Source: Apricaphanius iberus (taxonomy: Eukaryota > Chordata > Actinopteri > Cyprinodontiformes > Aphaniidae). Taken from it: DNA of 64,000 nucleotides. The notes under the pieces were generated by a model. It was not told where the DNA came from, searched no databases, and worked only from the letters and a program-made list of their open reading frames with translations. Shown here one piece after another: positions 33,037-46,092 of the stretch (the first letter of the stretch is position 1; every line of letters starts with the position of its first letter). Where the stretch lies: positions 107,813-171,812 of the forward strand of contig JAPXFQ010002458.1 in the NCBI GenBank assembly GCA_028564705.1, in the 5' to 3' direction. The translations under genes and the position numbers were made by a program.

Positions 33037-33605
33037 TTGTTGACATTATTTTGTTAAAAAAAAGAAGATAAAATTATATATTTAAAAAAAAATCATCAAC
33101 CTCACTGAGTAAGGGATGACACCAGGATATTTTCTCTGCAGTAGCTTAATAGTTGTGTAGTGTTAGTAAGCAGTTGCAAATTTGTTTTTTATATAAAACA
33201 CCAAATTACAACTCCAACAAGCAAAATAACTGGAAAGTTTTTTGTATGATCATAATTAATACCAGATATAAAAGTTATTGTCTTTTTATTACTGTTAAAA
33301 ACATTGCACATTCATTAAATTAATCATTTAAAATTGTAATTGTTGTTACAACATAACTGGGGTTGTTAAACAGCTGCCAGGGCCAAATCTTTGTGTTGCT
33401 ATGGCAACCCCAAGCTACCCTGGCCCTGCCTCTGGTGGATGGGCAAACTGTCAATCTGGGTGGTCCTGTGCCCATCCAGGCTCACCCATAGCTCCACCCC
33501 TGATTTGAAATGATTTTAAGCACCAAGGGGAAAAGTATGGATTGTTTTTTTTACTCCTGCGCATGCGCATTAACCAAAAGTATGTCGTTCTGATGGGTAT
33601 GTTGT
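33037..33605. other. Unassigned stretch
   Basis: AT-rich to 33350, then a GC-richer patch 33360-33505 with palindromic ggccaggg/ccctggcc words. No element is identified. Confidence 0.3.
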
Positions 33606-33965
33606 TTATTCAGAACACCGGGCTTCGGGCCAACGACGGTATAATTACCTCAGATACGGGCCAGGGTCAGGCACTTTTATTTTTCAATTGAATTATTATT
33701 TTTTTAAACCTGCTAATTAAAGAACTGTGTTGTGTTTAAATGGAAACACTTGAACGCAGCAACTGCTGCTCTTCCCTGCACCGGCACCAAACGGGTTTGT
33801 TCAGGCGTAAAAAACCAATAACCTTGGTTTGTTAAATCGTGCGCACCTGTGTCGGGTCAGGCTCGGAAACAAATGCCTGTTGGGGTTGGGTCAGGTTCGG
33901 TTACTGCTTTATTGGACACGGGCCGGTCTCGGAAAAAAAAATGTGGCCCGATCCGCGCTCTACAC
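33606..33965. mobile_element. Short hAT-type non-autonomous element related to the one at 38.2-39.5 kb
   Basis: It shares the block ggcttcgggccaacgacggt ataattacc with the complement of 39450-39480 and has the same cgggccgg/gggtcgggt-rich ends. The right end reads gcggatcgggcc when complemented, similar to the gccctgcacgggcc end at 38.2 kb. No target duplication is visible and no transposase is coded. Confidence 0.4.
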
Positions 33966-34140
33966 CAGAGCCCAGAAGCAGGGGAGATGACAGAGGGTCT
34001 TCACAGGTAAGTAGAGATTAGAAACTGCTAAGAGAAAAAAAGACCAATTGATGGATGAAACCAGACAGGACTGAGGACAGGGTTTTAGCTGATACTTCAG
34101 AATTACTCTCATTACCACATCCAAATACCATTGTTCTGTA
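33966..34140 (+). mobile_element. Copy R3: donor-side part of the mini-exon segment
   Basis: gagggtcttcacaggtaagt (GT at 34007-34008) and the following sequence, including ccagacaggactgaggacag and ctgatacttcagaattac, align with 28285-28410 in R1. The upstream acceptor part is replaced by the hAT-type element ending at 33965. Confidence 0.4.
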
Positions 34141-34209
34141 TTTTAGTAGGTAACCAAGGATTGATGTTAGCTTGTTACATGTGCTGGCTTTACATTTACA
34201 GGTTATTTC

Positions 34210-34452
34210 TGTTAGAGTGTGTTGTTATATTAATGATGGACCCAGTTACAGATGAGGATTTATAGTAGAGGATAGAGCCACATGAGGATGGCAGCAACAT
34301 CAGGAGAGAACAACATAAATGATCCAATGGGGAATGAAGCACCAGCTGGGTCTTAAATAAGTGGTAAGAAGGGAATAGGGATCAGGTGAGTTTGATTCGG
34401 GGGACAGGTGTAGATAATAGTCAATTACGGGCAGAGCCCTGACGCTATGACA
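34210..34452 (-). mobile_element. Solo-type LTR (243 bp), Gypsy-like
   Basis: The minus strand begins TGTCATAGCGTCAGGGCTCT and ends with ctgggtccatcattaata followed by acactctaaca, with tatttaagac as TATA-like box. The general plan is that of the 18.8 kb LTR, with the gggtcc block near the U5 end. No duplication of the flanks is evident and no internal region is present. Confidence 0.4.
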
Positions 34453-37103
34453 GTTACAGCAGAATAGATTTGTTGGGAAAACAAACAAACATAAATATTC
34501 TGTGAGGTCGTATGGGCAGTCTTTCTTTTATGATTTTACCATTTCAAATAAGTAGGCTCCCAACCTAACTAACTCTAGGTGTTTTGCGTTAATTGGGTGG
34601 TGGTGGCCTGGGATGGTATCAAATTGCCGAACTGAATTATGACCCCAGTCCGCCCGTGGTGGACAGACTGTCAGAAGAGCTCGTAGAGGAGTACCGCTTC
34701 GTTCCATAGGCCCTGATTCCAAAGAGGGTACAACTATTCAAATCGACCAAAACGTCACACAGACACAGGATTTGTTTTACAAATCCAGAGTGTTTGAAGT
34801 AGTGTACAGGTCTCTTTTATACAGCTAATGAGTTCAAACAGGTGCCATTAATACAGATAATGGGTGGAGGATAGAAGAGCTTCTAATAGAAGAAGTTACA
34901 GGTGTGTGGCAGCCAGAATTTTGCTTTTTTGTAGATGCTAAATATTTTTTTTCTGCACCCTTATACACAATAATTCTTTAAAATCATGCAATGTTATTTC
35001 CTTGGGGTATTTTTTACATCCTGCCTTTCAGAGTTGAAGTGTAGCTATGATGAAGATTAAAGATGTCTAATCATTATAGATGGGACAACTTGCACATTCA
35101 GCAACTACCAAACATGTTGGTTCTGTACAACTAAACTTTGACTTACTAGATTTAACTTCTGCTCTCCCAAATGTAAGTTTCCATTATTTGCTGTGGCTAC
35201 ACAGTAAGATTATGCTAATGTGTATATACACAGTATCTGTGAGTTGTGAAGAATTTATGAAAGCTAATTAAGTCTTGTCGGTCTAAAAGACACGGGATAT
35301 GTTCATCATTAGTGGAATTGTCACATATTAATTATCAACATAATTGTGTGTCTTCCTTCTAGCCTCGCCCCAAAAAAGCTTTTACATTAAAAATGTGCTC
35401 TGCTTTTCTGAGTATAGCTTGTTATGTGTTCAGGCAACATGTTGAAACTACTGTTCAATGGTATTGCTTTAACTATAGGTACTGAACTGTAGACTCTGGC
35501 TTGTTTGCAATGAGTGCTTCACTGAATCCTGTGTTCTCTGCTAACTACAAGTGTACAGAATGTACCTATCTCTAACATAACCATCTGTAAAATATACTAA
35601 TATAAAATGGAAGGGAAAAACAAATGAGTGATTTTAAAATTCCTGATGCTGATCTCGGAGAGGATAGACGTGCTGTGTATATGAAACCAAATTTTATTAG
35701 CTTTAAGGGCTGTTAAAGTTTACTCACATTGCTTTATGTTCAAATAAACAAACTGAAAGCTTCATCTTAAATTATCACCACTGATATATAAACTATGCTT
35801 AAAGATGCTATCCAGTAGTCACAAATGAACATTGTCAATATCAGTACAGCTGAGATGTTAAGTATGGACTATTTCATAAAATACCACAGACAAATGGGAA
35901 TAAAAACATCCTACCAGTCAAGTCCATGGCTGTTAAAGACTTCATTTCTATTAGGCTAAAATGCCTGTGAATGTTCTTTTTTTGTTTGGTATTGAAAAGA
36001 GTAAACATTTGCAGTGTACAGTACTCCATACAGTTACCGTATTCCATAGTAAGATTTGTTATAGCTGCTGCTCTCGAGAACAAGGGTCATTGCTTGGTCA
36101 TAAGATGCCCATATTTTAATAATATTGTGAAAATGCACTGCACTTTATCATGGTCTCTATTGAATGCAAATTAGCTGTACAACTTAGACATATTTATTTA
36201 AACAATTACTCTAACAGGTCAACCAGAATTATTTTACAAAGTTAATTTACTCTGATCAGATACACATGGTAAAATGGTAAAACACGCTAACACAAAATTT
36301 CAGACATAACATGTTGTCTGCAGAGCATCTTAGGACTGGAATGAATTATAGAAAAATGTTAAATAACTGAAGGGAATTTAATCTTTAACAAAAATATTAA
36401 AATCAGATTTTAGCTATGAAACTACCTGAATGTTTTTGGTATCTTATTAAAGATTGGAAATTTACAAGTTACATATTTTATGTAATGTATGAATGAATGA
36501 AATGTATGAATTTTGTTAGCAAAATATCATATAATTGTCCATGTGGTGTTGTAGATGGTTATGATATATGATAAATTGGATCCCAGAAATAATTGTAAGC
36601 ACTAATGGAAAATAATCGGAATCTGGCCATTGAATTATGATGCATCTTTGGAGCAAAAAGTATGGGGTTGGAATGATAACAGCTTTATATGAAACTGAAA
36701 ATAAATATTGCCAGTGAAAATAAAAATTGGCATTGAAAGATATAATTTTAACTGAGAATCTTAATTTTGAACCTAAAATAAATGTAGAGAAAAAATCTGT
36801 GTTGAAATTGAAACAAAAATGTAAAGTACAAAAGAAATATTCAATGAAACTCAAAATATATGCATTAAAACAATTTACTCACTTTCAATGAAGTTTTTAC
36901 ACTTTCATCTTTTTGTTCAATGCCAATCGCAGCAGCAGCTTTTCAGTTGACAGGTCTGAAAATCATTTTAGATGGGAAAAGCTAAGAACATCTTGCAGGT
37001 TTCTGGTATGCAGCATCTTTAGAACTATTATTCTTGTCTAGATTTTTTTCTGTTATTTTCATCAACAAAGATAGGCTATGTGTCACTGTTGCTTTCTGCC
37101 AAA
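34453..37103. other. Unassigned AT-rich stretch without recognised genes
   Basis: Frames here are short and of biased composition (the 112-codon minus frame at 36516-36854 is Phe/Ile-rich from poly-A/T sequence). No known element ends were found. Confidence 0.3.
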
Positions 37104-37446
37104 CTAGGTGTGCCCAACTCTAGTTTTCAGTGAAAGTCACCAAATATTAGTGATCTTATTTACTATCAAATTAAATAGGGGGTGAAACTGTTGATAAAAT
37201 AAGAATAATTTTTGTTACAGCCTGCATTTTCCATACTAAGCTGTCAATTTGTAGCTTTTTTATAGGCGTTACATAAGTAAAAATTACATCATGATATTTT
37301 CTTTTGCATTTTTACTTCCATCATTATCATTATTTCCCTGAGTTGGGAAACCAATTTCATATAATTCTTGAATTGTGGTCAAGGGCTGCAAAAAATCATT
37401 CGGAGGGATGCATATGGCCCCCGGGCCAAACTTTGGATACAGCCTG
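37104..37446. mobile_element. Possible hAT/Charlie-type MITE
   Basis: The left end reads ctaggtgtgcccaactctag; the complement of the right end reads caggctgtatccaaagtttgg followed by cccgggggccatatgc. Ends of this kind (CAGGNGTGTCCAAAGT) are typical of non-autonomous hAT elements in vertebrates. There is no coding sequence and no matching 8-bp duplication. Confidence 0.4.
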
Positions 37447-37678
37447 CATTTTGTGAAGTCACCAGAAATGTGTAAATGGTGGCTTTTAGGAGTCTATTTT
37501 TTTTTTTTAAATTAACAGGTGTAACAAATTGTCACAAAAACAAATCAAAGTTTTCCTGGGTTTTTGTTTAGCCATTTCTAATTTGATTCAAATAGATTTT
37601 ACGGAAATGTTTGGCTAATAGTGTTAGATGTATAACAGTTACCAGTTTAAGTCAAACAGAGTCTGAGTGGGCAACCTA

Positions 37679-37681
<3 letters not shown>

Positions 37682-37751
<70 letters not shown>
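37682..37751. repeat. (TC)n microsatellite, about 35 units
   Basis: A pure tc repeat of 70 bp. Confidence 0.97.
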
Positions 37752-37755
<4 letters not shown>

Positions 37756-38223
37756 GTTAAATCCAGGAAAAAAACATACTCTACAACGTTACAAAGAGTT
37801 TTGCATATAATTTTTCTTCATCAATAGTTTTGAGTTGAAAATGGGCTTTAATCATTAATGCTCCTGCTAAAACAAGCCAATTAAGTATTTTCCTAATGCT
37901 AGTGGTTGTGTTCACTTCATCAAGCAGTTCCACACTTCCTCTACAGGGATAGACTAATCTAAAACAGTAAGGAATGGTTTTACAGACTGTAGTGGTCTAC
38001 ATATTTTAATAAGCATGACTTTGAGATAATTGGGTTAGTTTATCATTTTTGGATGTGCAGTTTATCGGAATCCCACACAGTACAAATGAGAATCCCCTAC
38101 AGACTAATAAAATCGATCACTCTTGTCTCTTTTGATTTGCAGGTTTCTTAGCCTCCACGACGAGAGCATAATTATAATTGTACATTTCCATAGAGTAAAA
38201 GAGAGCTGGGCCCACTCTTGCTG
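37752..38223. other. Unassigned stretch
   Basis: No gene or recognised repeat. Confidence 0.3.
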
Positions 38224-38231
38224 CTCTGAAC

Positions 38232-39531
38232 TAGAGCCCTGCACGGGCCTATTATTTGGGCTCGAGCCCGGCCCTGGCCCTGGCCCGAGGGGATGGAGCT
38301 CCAGCCTGGCCCGGTCCAAAAGGTTTTCAGAATTCTCAGGCCCGAACCTGTATCAAGGCTGACTTCATTTAAAGTTACCATAACAATGTTTTAGCGTGAT
38401 AGAACGCTATTCAAAGGGTGCGTTCGTAAATTGAATCTGCCACTCTGAAAATGCTAACGTTCTGCAGTAAAAAAAAAAACAGCATTCTAATTTTTTGTGA
38501 ATAAACGAATGGTTTCTGACAGATCAAAGTGGACATAAAATAGCAGGTTAAAATAGGTTCTCCATTTGATCCACCACATGACCATTCAAAATGTCTCTGG
38601 AGATGTGATGAAACTTTTTTTTGCTGTCATATGACAGCTTTGCAAACAACACACTGAAAAAAACCGAGCTGTTCAGTATGTTAAGGTATACTTATGGGGC
38701 ATATGTTGGCTTGAACAAGCTAGATTTCTGTAATAACATTAAACTTACTGTAGAACAGAGCTTTACCCTTGGTGTTGTTCATGCTCTTCAGATACCACCG
38801 AGAAATTGTCTGGAGTTGTATTTTTTCCATGTGTTTTTCCATGTGTTTTTCCATTCCCAAAGCTAAAAAAACAACGTGAGCTATGCCTACAATGGATTAA
38901 AAAAAGTGTGGACGGCCCCACTCCCACTCCCTCTCTTAGTTTACATTAACAAAATAATAAGTAACCTCTGTGTGTCAAGTTCCTTCGATGTAAGGAGATT
39001 TATTGAAAACCAAACCCACCGCCCTCAGGAGTGACTGGCGATGAAGCCGTTTTACTAACGCATTTCTGGGTGAAACGGGAAGTGTCTGCTTTAATGAATG
39101 TCCACCTAAAATCCAACTTAAAACTAAGTTCACAACAAGTTTATTACAGCATACAGACAGCAAGAGAACTGAGAGTATCTGCCTACTCACCAAATCATCA
39201 TATTTGCAGCGGCGTCATCATCACCGACACCTGCATTCTCCCTACAGCTGAAGTGTGACTGTCAGAAAGCCTGAGAGCGCTGTGTTTCATTCAGCAACAT
39301 TGTATTAACCCCACTTTACATCCCCAGTAACGGTAACGATGTTGTGACGCTAGTCGTGTTTGACAATTTGTTTGTCGGACATGGCAACAGTAACTAAGGG
39401 GGGCGGGGCTCGGCGTAAGGACGAATGAAAAATAAGAGTGCCCGTCCAAGGTAATTATACGGTCGTCGGCCCAAAGCCCTGCCCTCGGGTGGGCGGGACC
39501 CTGAGGCCTAGGGCTCCAGTGCAGGGCTCTT
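38232..39531. mobile_element. Non-autonomous hAT element, 1.3 kb, with near-perfect 8-bp target duplication
   Basis: The left end tagagccctgcacggg and the complement of the right end aagagccctgcactgg form terminal repeats sharing agagccctgcac. The flanks are ctctgaac (38224-38231) and ttctgaac (39532-39539), an 8-bp duplication with one mismatch, as expected of hAT. The subterminal sequence is rich in gggcc words. The interior has no transposase. A shorter relative is at 33606-33965. Confidence 0.7.
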
Positions 39532-39539
39532 TTCTGAAC

Positions 39540-40079
39540 ATCACTTTCACTTGAGTTGCTTTGTTCTTTGGAATACTGATCGAAACAGGAACCAGTAAAT
39601 CCCACATGCAGTTGCACAGCCATTTGAGAGAAAACAAACTTCGGATGAAATGCCTTCTAGTTACTACATCATGTTATGATAGTGAAGGTTTTGATCATTT
39701 CAAAGAAATAGCTCACATTTTATCACTCAGTTAAAATGCACAGCTAAATCGAGCCTTTTGGAATAATCGGACTAAGGGCTTGCCCTCTGTAGCGAGCCGA
39801 ATCCCAGTTTAAATGTCACTCAGAAAATCTAATTATTAAATGAAGTATACGTTTGACTGCCCAACGATAGATGGCGACATGCGTCCCTACGTGTTAGCCT
39901 AACAGCGGTTAGCTTCTAGCTACATTCAGGCAGTAAACTGAGGCTGGCAGGAGTGAAGCATATGGAGTTAAAGCATAATATTCACAGTAACCCATTGCCT
40001 TTTCTTCAGTCCAAACATGCACTGATTAGCATCTTACATTTGTCTTAGAAGCCATATGCCTATTATATAAGGTTGCTAA
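39540..40079. other. Unassigned stretch
   Basis: No gene or recognised repeat. Confidence 0.3.
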
Positions 40080-40866
40080 ACGTCCCTTATAATACGGAAT
40101 CGTCCCTTATTTGACGATTAAATGTGGCATCCGAATCAGAATCAGAATCAGCTTTAATCGCCAAGTATGACACATACAAGTATGATACATACAAGGAATT
40201 TACAGATACAGTACAACCTGTCCAAGATCATTACAAACAACAACAAACAGATCCAGGTCACTGTTGGGCATGCAGCCACCAAGCGGCGCTCCCGTTTATG
40301 AAACATAGAGAAGTAAACATCTGGTAGGGGAGGGTTCCACGGTGAGTGGGAAAAAACGCTCAACTGTGTTGTGGGTCCGTACAGCACTCACAACGCAGGT
40401 GATAGAAAAAACCACACCAACAAACATTTAAGCACATATTCAGACATTAACAATGACACATCAGGAAGGATGGGCAGGTATGAGCTCCAGTCCACAGGGT
40501 AACGCGCTGCCGTCGAGGCGCGCTGTTATCCAGCTTCATGTTGCAGGAGAGAAAATGAGGATACAGCGAGACGGTGTGTGTGAATGTGAGTGTGTGTAAC
40601 CATGTCAGTGTGTGCGTCAGTAGATGCACGTGTACGGGGGAGAGGAGACTCTGTTGACATTCTTCTCAGGGACATTTGATTAGGACCAGGTTGAAGGTCT
40701 TCATGGGAGCCAAAATATAAATTGTTTGGATTTCAGGGAGAGATCAAATATTTCCTGTCCCTTCAGTCTGTCAGTGGTTTCTTTTTTAGTCTAATTCAGC
40801 CAAATTGTAGTTCAAATTAAAGTTCCAAATCCAAATTAATTCCCAGATTAATAGTTCCAAATCCAA

Positions 40867-41373
40867 TTAATTTCCAGTTGCCCCAATCCGCACCGACAGT
40901 TTCTCCAAGTCCGATGACAAATTGCGGATGAGTCCCAGAGCGCCGGCCAGATCGCCTCTTACAGTGTCTGTTCTGCATCCCAGCTCCCCCAGCATTTGGT
41001 TCTGAGTCCCGTCAGCACGAATCAACGCATCCAGCTGTTCCTTCAGCCGTCCAATCGCTTCCAGAACAGTAACCAATCTCGACCGTGTTTCAGATCTTTG
41101 TTGCTCCATTTTACGGTAGTTCCAGTAACTGCCCATTCCAATCAGCAGAAATCCGATCACCATGATTGCGAATAGATATATATCTTCAGCATCCTCTTGG
41201 GAGAGTATTGACAGACAGACGGGCTGAAACTTTGTCCAAGCGTCCAGCACGTAGCCCGCCGGATACGTCTCCGCAGGACACCCCGGTTGACCCTTACCGG
41301 TGCTTCGTAGAGTTGAGTAGATTTTATCAATAGCATCCCATTTTGAACTAATTAGGAATGCTATTTGCTCCAT
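40867..41373 (-). CDS. Predicted 168-residue single-pass membrane protein with coiled coil, unknown
   Basis: This is an intact ATG-to-stop frame. Residues 1-65 are soluble with several Cys (GQPGCPAETYPAG). About residues 65-85 form a strong transmembrane segment (DIYLFAIMVIGFLLIGMGSY). Residues 90-168 are heptad-like, with regular Leu/Ile spacing (RLVTVLEAIGRLKEQLDALI, then LGLIRNLSSDLEKLSVRI), typical of a coiled coil. I do not recognise the family. It lies inside a retroposon-like unit on the tail-bearing strand, so it is more likely repeat-encoded than a host gene. Codon-level constraint could not be tested. It could be an env-like or ORF1-like accessory or a captured exon. Confidence 0.5.
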   Translation of the reverse strand: MEQIAFLISSKWDAIDKIYSTLRSTGKGQPGCPAETYPAGYVLDAWTKFQPVCLSILSQEDAEDIYLFAIMVIGFLLIGMGSYWNYRKMEQQRSETRSRLVTVLEAIGRLKEQLDALIRADGTQNQMLGELGCRTDTVRGDLAGALGLIRNLSSDLEKLSVRIGATGN

Positions 41374-41518
41374 ATTTTCATAAATGTCAAATATGTGTGT
41401 CGGTCATAGGCTTCAATAGCCTAATTCTAACTATATAGTCTATGTAAAGATAAAATAAAAATCACCCAACTACAGTCAGCAAAACTGTTGTGGTGGCAAG
41501 ATCTAAAGGGACCGCAAA

Positions 41519-41806
41519 TTATTTGCGTTGTGGCTTGCTAGTGCTAGATTGATCAGGTAGACACACACAACACACTGGCGCTTCCCATGCAGCAGCTTTA
41601 AAGACGTCCCGAAAACACTTAGAGAGATAGATGAGTGGGAACAGGCCCATCCTTGGCTGGACAGAGTCAGTAAAGACGAATACAAGGCAAATAGTAAACA
41701 ATGCAGCGAGTGTTCTCAGTCGCACACTAAGAACACAAACCAGATGCAGCAAATCGTCTCCCATTGACTTTGATCTTACAGGGTAAGGGCTATTTTGTAC
41801 TAACAA
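41519..41806 (-). CDS. Hypothetical 95-codon frame with one hydrophobic segment
   Basis: This frame lies 145 bp upstream of the 168-codon frame on the same strand. It has a hydrophobic stretch (LRTLAALFTICLVFVFTDSV) and two Cys near the end (APVCCVCLPDQ). It may be a first exon or a second ORF of the same unit, or chance. No family is recognised. Confidence 0.25.
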   Translation of the reverse strand: MLVQNSPYPVRSKSMGDDLLHLVCVLSVRLRTLAALFTICLVFVFTDSVQPRMGLFPLIYLSKCFRDVFKAAAWEAPVCCVCLPDQSSTSKPQRK

Positions 41807-41959
41807 TTATTTTTCGTTTTGTATTTTAAAAGTATAACAAAATATAGGACTATTGTCCAATAGAACAATAATATACACAAGTCTCCAAACAATTCACTGT
41901 GATGATCCGATTGTAATAAACTCCACAGCTACATTAGGATATTTTGTTCAAAATTGCTT

Positions 41960-42440
41960 TTTAAATTGTATTGTAAATTGATTACATAATGCCCCATGTT
42001 ATTACATTTTCCTGAAAATACATAGGTGTCAAGTGCATTTTGTAATAACTGTCTCAAAATGTAATAACTTAGGACATAATGCCTCAAAATGCATTACATA
42101 ATGCGTTGGGGATGTTTATTACATAATGTGGCAGTTTATTACAAACTGCGGCTTTATTACAATATGAAGAGACAATTTTATTACATTTTATGTTTTATTA
42201 CTGAATGCGGAGTTTTTACATACTGTGGCGTAACACACATGTAAACGTACTGAGTGCATAAAATCTAGTAATGAAATTGTTTCTTCTGCATTGATGCAAT
42301 TCTATTTAAACCTCAGCAAAGTCAGAACACAATGAGAAAGCACTGATGTGTTCTGGGAATACATGTGGCCACATTATTAGAACAAAATGAATCCTGTGAC
42401 ATGTCTTTCAAGTTTGCTCATGTCATTTATTACGTAATGC
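41960..42440. repeat. Cluster of attacataatg words
   Basis: The words attacataatgc, acataatgcctcaaaatgca and ttattacataatgtgg recur many times in both orientations. The pattern resembles a MITE family with subterminal repeats seen in fish, but ends and target duplications were not defined. Confidence 0.35.
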
Positions 42441-43099
42441 ACCAACCTTAAAGGCCAACCTGTCTTATCAGGATTTCATTTATAATAATGTAAAAACACA
42501 ATCTAGAACTCTGGCATCATGATCTTAATTCACATGTTGGCAGTTTATTAAAACTAGGTTTTCACAACTTGCATTTTAAGCCGTTAGTCACAAAAACAAA
42601 ACCACACCTTTTATCAAATCAGAAAATGTTGTCCCGTTTACAAATTAAAACCCCTGAATGACTGCTGTTGCATGGACTTCAACATAAACAATGAAAGTGT
42701 GAAAAAAATATTATATACACTATACCAAAAGCTATACATTCTCCCAGCATTTATAAATCCTTTACAAGAGGAAATAATCTCAGTGTTTGGTTCAAACTAG
42801 TTTGTAAATGGAAAAGGCAATGAATATCAAAAAGTACTTTTCTGTCAGCCAGATAGAACATGGATGTAAACAAATATATGATCAGGTAACACAGTAGTCT
42901 AAAAATAATACTTATAATACAAATAATAAAAAAAGTCCTTTCAATGATGGGTCAAATTGTTGTAATATAGATGAGCCTCATGCGCATTTGTTCGACAGGG
43001 ACTTTGAAAAGATAGCTACTTTTCTATGGCTATCTTTTACAGCAAAGCCCTTCCCAAGATCACTAGCCCAACACAAGTCCAGCTTTCTCAATAGATCGC
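42441..43099. other. Unassigned AT-rich stretch
   Basis: No gene or recognised repeat. Confidence 0.3.
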
Positions 43100-43369
43100 T
43101 TTTAATTGCTCTTTTTAATTGCTGTTATCGCTTTTGTCAGTCACTAAATGTTTTCTGTTTTTAATTTTCATAATTTGACATAAATGTTTCCTTATGGTCT
43201 AATCACTAAATGTTTTCTTTTCATTTAATTACTGTTATTGCTAAATGTTTCAATTGATTCTTGTATTTCATCCGTTTTTTAAAGTTTCAAAATAAATTGG
43301 CTTATATAAATGTTTGTTTATGCCTTCTTTTAGTGATTCTATGTTTTAATTTTTACATTTTTGTAATTA

Positions 43370-43416
43370 TGTATAGCACCTTGAATTGCCTTGTGTTCAA
43401 AGTGTGCAATATTGTT
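43370..43416 (+). repeat. LINE/SINE 3'-end remnant
   Basis: gtatagcaccttgaattgcc ttgtgttcaaagtgtgc matches the 3' end at 57113-57182, without the tandem tail. AT-rich sequence upstream (43100-43370) may be its body. Confidence 0.45.
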
Positions 43417-43448
43417 CAGAAATTGACACTGCTCCTACTGACAATGTA

Positions 43449-45010
<1,562 letters not shown>

Positions 45011-45012
45011 TA

Positions 45013-46029
45013 TATTGCTGCCGTGCACTCCTATTCCAAGCCAACAGAAATCCTTTGTTCACAGTTTTATTCCATGCCTGTGTACATGTTTCCAGGGGGT
45101 CTTGTATGAGCTGCACGTGAACAGAGGATGTACTCTCTGATCATCCAATAGCAAGCCTGCACTCACGTCAGGTTTTTTACTGTGAACCCACCCTCAAACC
45201 AGTCTGCCACTGAAGCTGGTCAGTGCTACAAACTTCCGTTCCTTATTTTTCCTTGTGTGTCTTCATGCGTCCAATGAACGTAAGTTTCACAATTCGTAGT
45301 TAATGTGAATATGTTGGTGTTATTGTTTTTGAGGTTCTGGTTCTATATAGATGTTAGCAGTGTGTAGAATGATGTGGTTAGCATATCTCGGGGGTAAACT
45401 AATCCACTCGGTGTTGCGAAGCCTAGTTACTAGAGATATCCGTTTGTGTATAATATTAAATATTCATACCAGTTCAGATGTAATATTTTTGTCAGTAATA
45501 CTTGTGGTTTAGCCACTGCTCCACCGTAGCCCTTTATCAGTGCATACCACACGTGTTTATTGCCCGTTTACACATGGGACATTGGTGCCATTAATGCTAG
45601 TGTGCTAGCAAGAGCTAACTTATTACACGTGGCTATATTCAAGCTCTCTCTAGCACCTGGCCTGCCCTCGCTAATGAGTCTAAATTAATGCACCTTATTT
45701 TCATTATTTCACAGTAGTGTACAAACTCAATTGTAATCTTTTTATTTCTATATGTATTATTATTTGGTTCAATTTGTTATTTTTGTAATGCTATTTGCAC
45801 AACTGATTGGTTAGTGATTTATTCCCTTTATAGATGGTTAATGTACATTCTGTTTTTATTTATTCTGTTTGTGCAGATAACATGATTGGAAACATACAAT
45901 AATAGCCTCAAGCTCGAAGTGGCACATGCTCAATAAATAAGATCCATTTTGAGATCACTCAAGTCCTTACCCGATTACCTGTGGTGATTCCTGCTATCTG
46001 GACAAGTCCATCAATACAGTCCTTTCTAC
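45013..46029. other. Unassigned stretch
   Basis: No gene or recognised element. Composition is mixed. Confidence 0.3.
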
Positions 46030-46092
46030 TAGATACATTTAATTACCAACATAACAGATATAAATAAAATCGCCTTGCCTTGTCTTGCCTTA
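46030..46092 (+). repeat. Retroposon tail inside the hAT pseudogene
   Basis: agatataaataaaatcgcct tgccttgtcttgcctta is the 3' end and tandem tail of an L2-like retroposon, like the end near 57182. It abuts the C-terminal coding remnant of the hAT element, so it is a later insertion or a truncating junction. Confidence 0.5.

Larger units (their letters stand above)
40080..41806 (-). mobile_element. Retroposon-like unit with hexanucleotide tail and a membrane-protein ORF
   Basis: On the minus strand the unit ends with acttggcgattaaagctgat and a (TCTGAT)n tail at 40133-40151, the form of a non-LTR retroposon 3' end found throughout teleost genomes. The 168-codon frame 40867-41373 and the 95-codon frame 41519-41806 are on the same strand upstream of that tail. 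No RT or endonuclease is seen. The outer limits are guesses, and the left flank 40080-40132 has cgtcccttataatacggaat-type repeat sequence that I recall as a common fish repeat. Confidence 0.4.

Noticed and set aside
36516..36854. A 112-codon minus-strand frame
   Set aside because: Phe/Ile-rich translation of AT-rich sequence with no motif or supporting context.
42000..42260. CRISPR-like array from the recurring attacataatg words
   Set aside because: Spacing is irregular, orientation varies and the genome is eukaryotic; a MITE-type repeat is the simpler reading.
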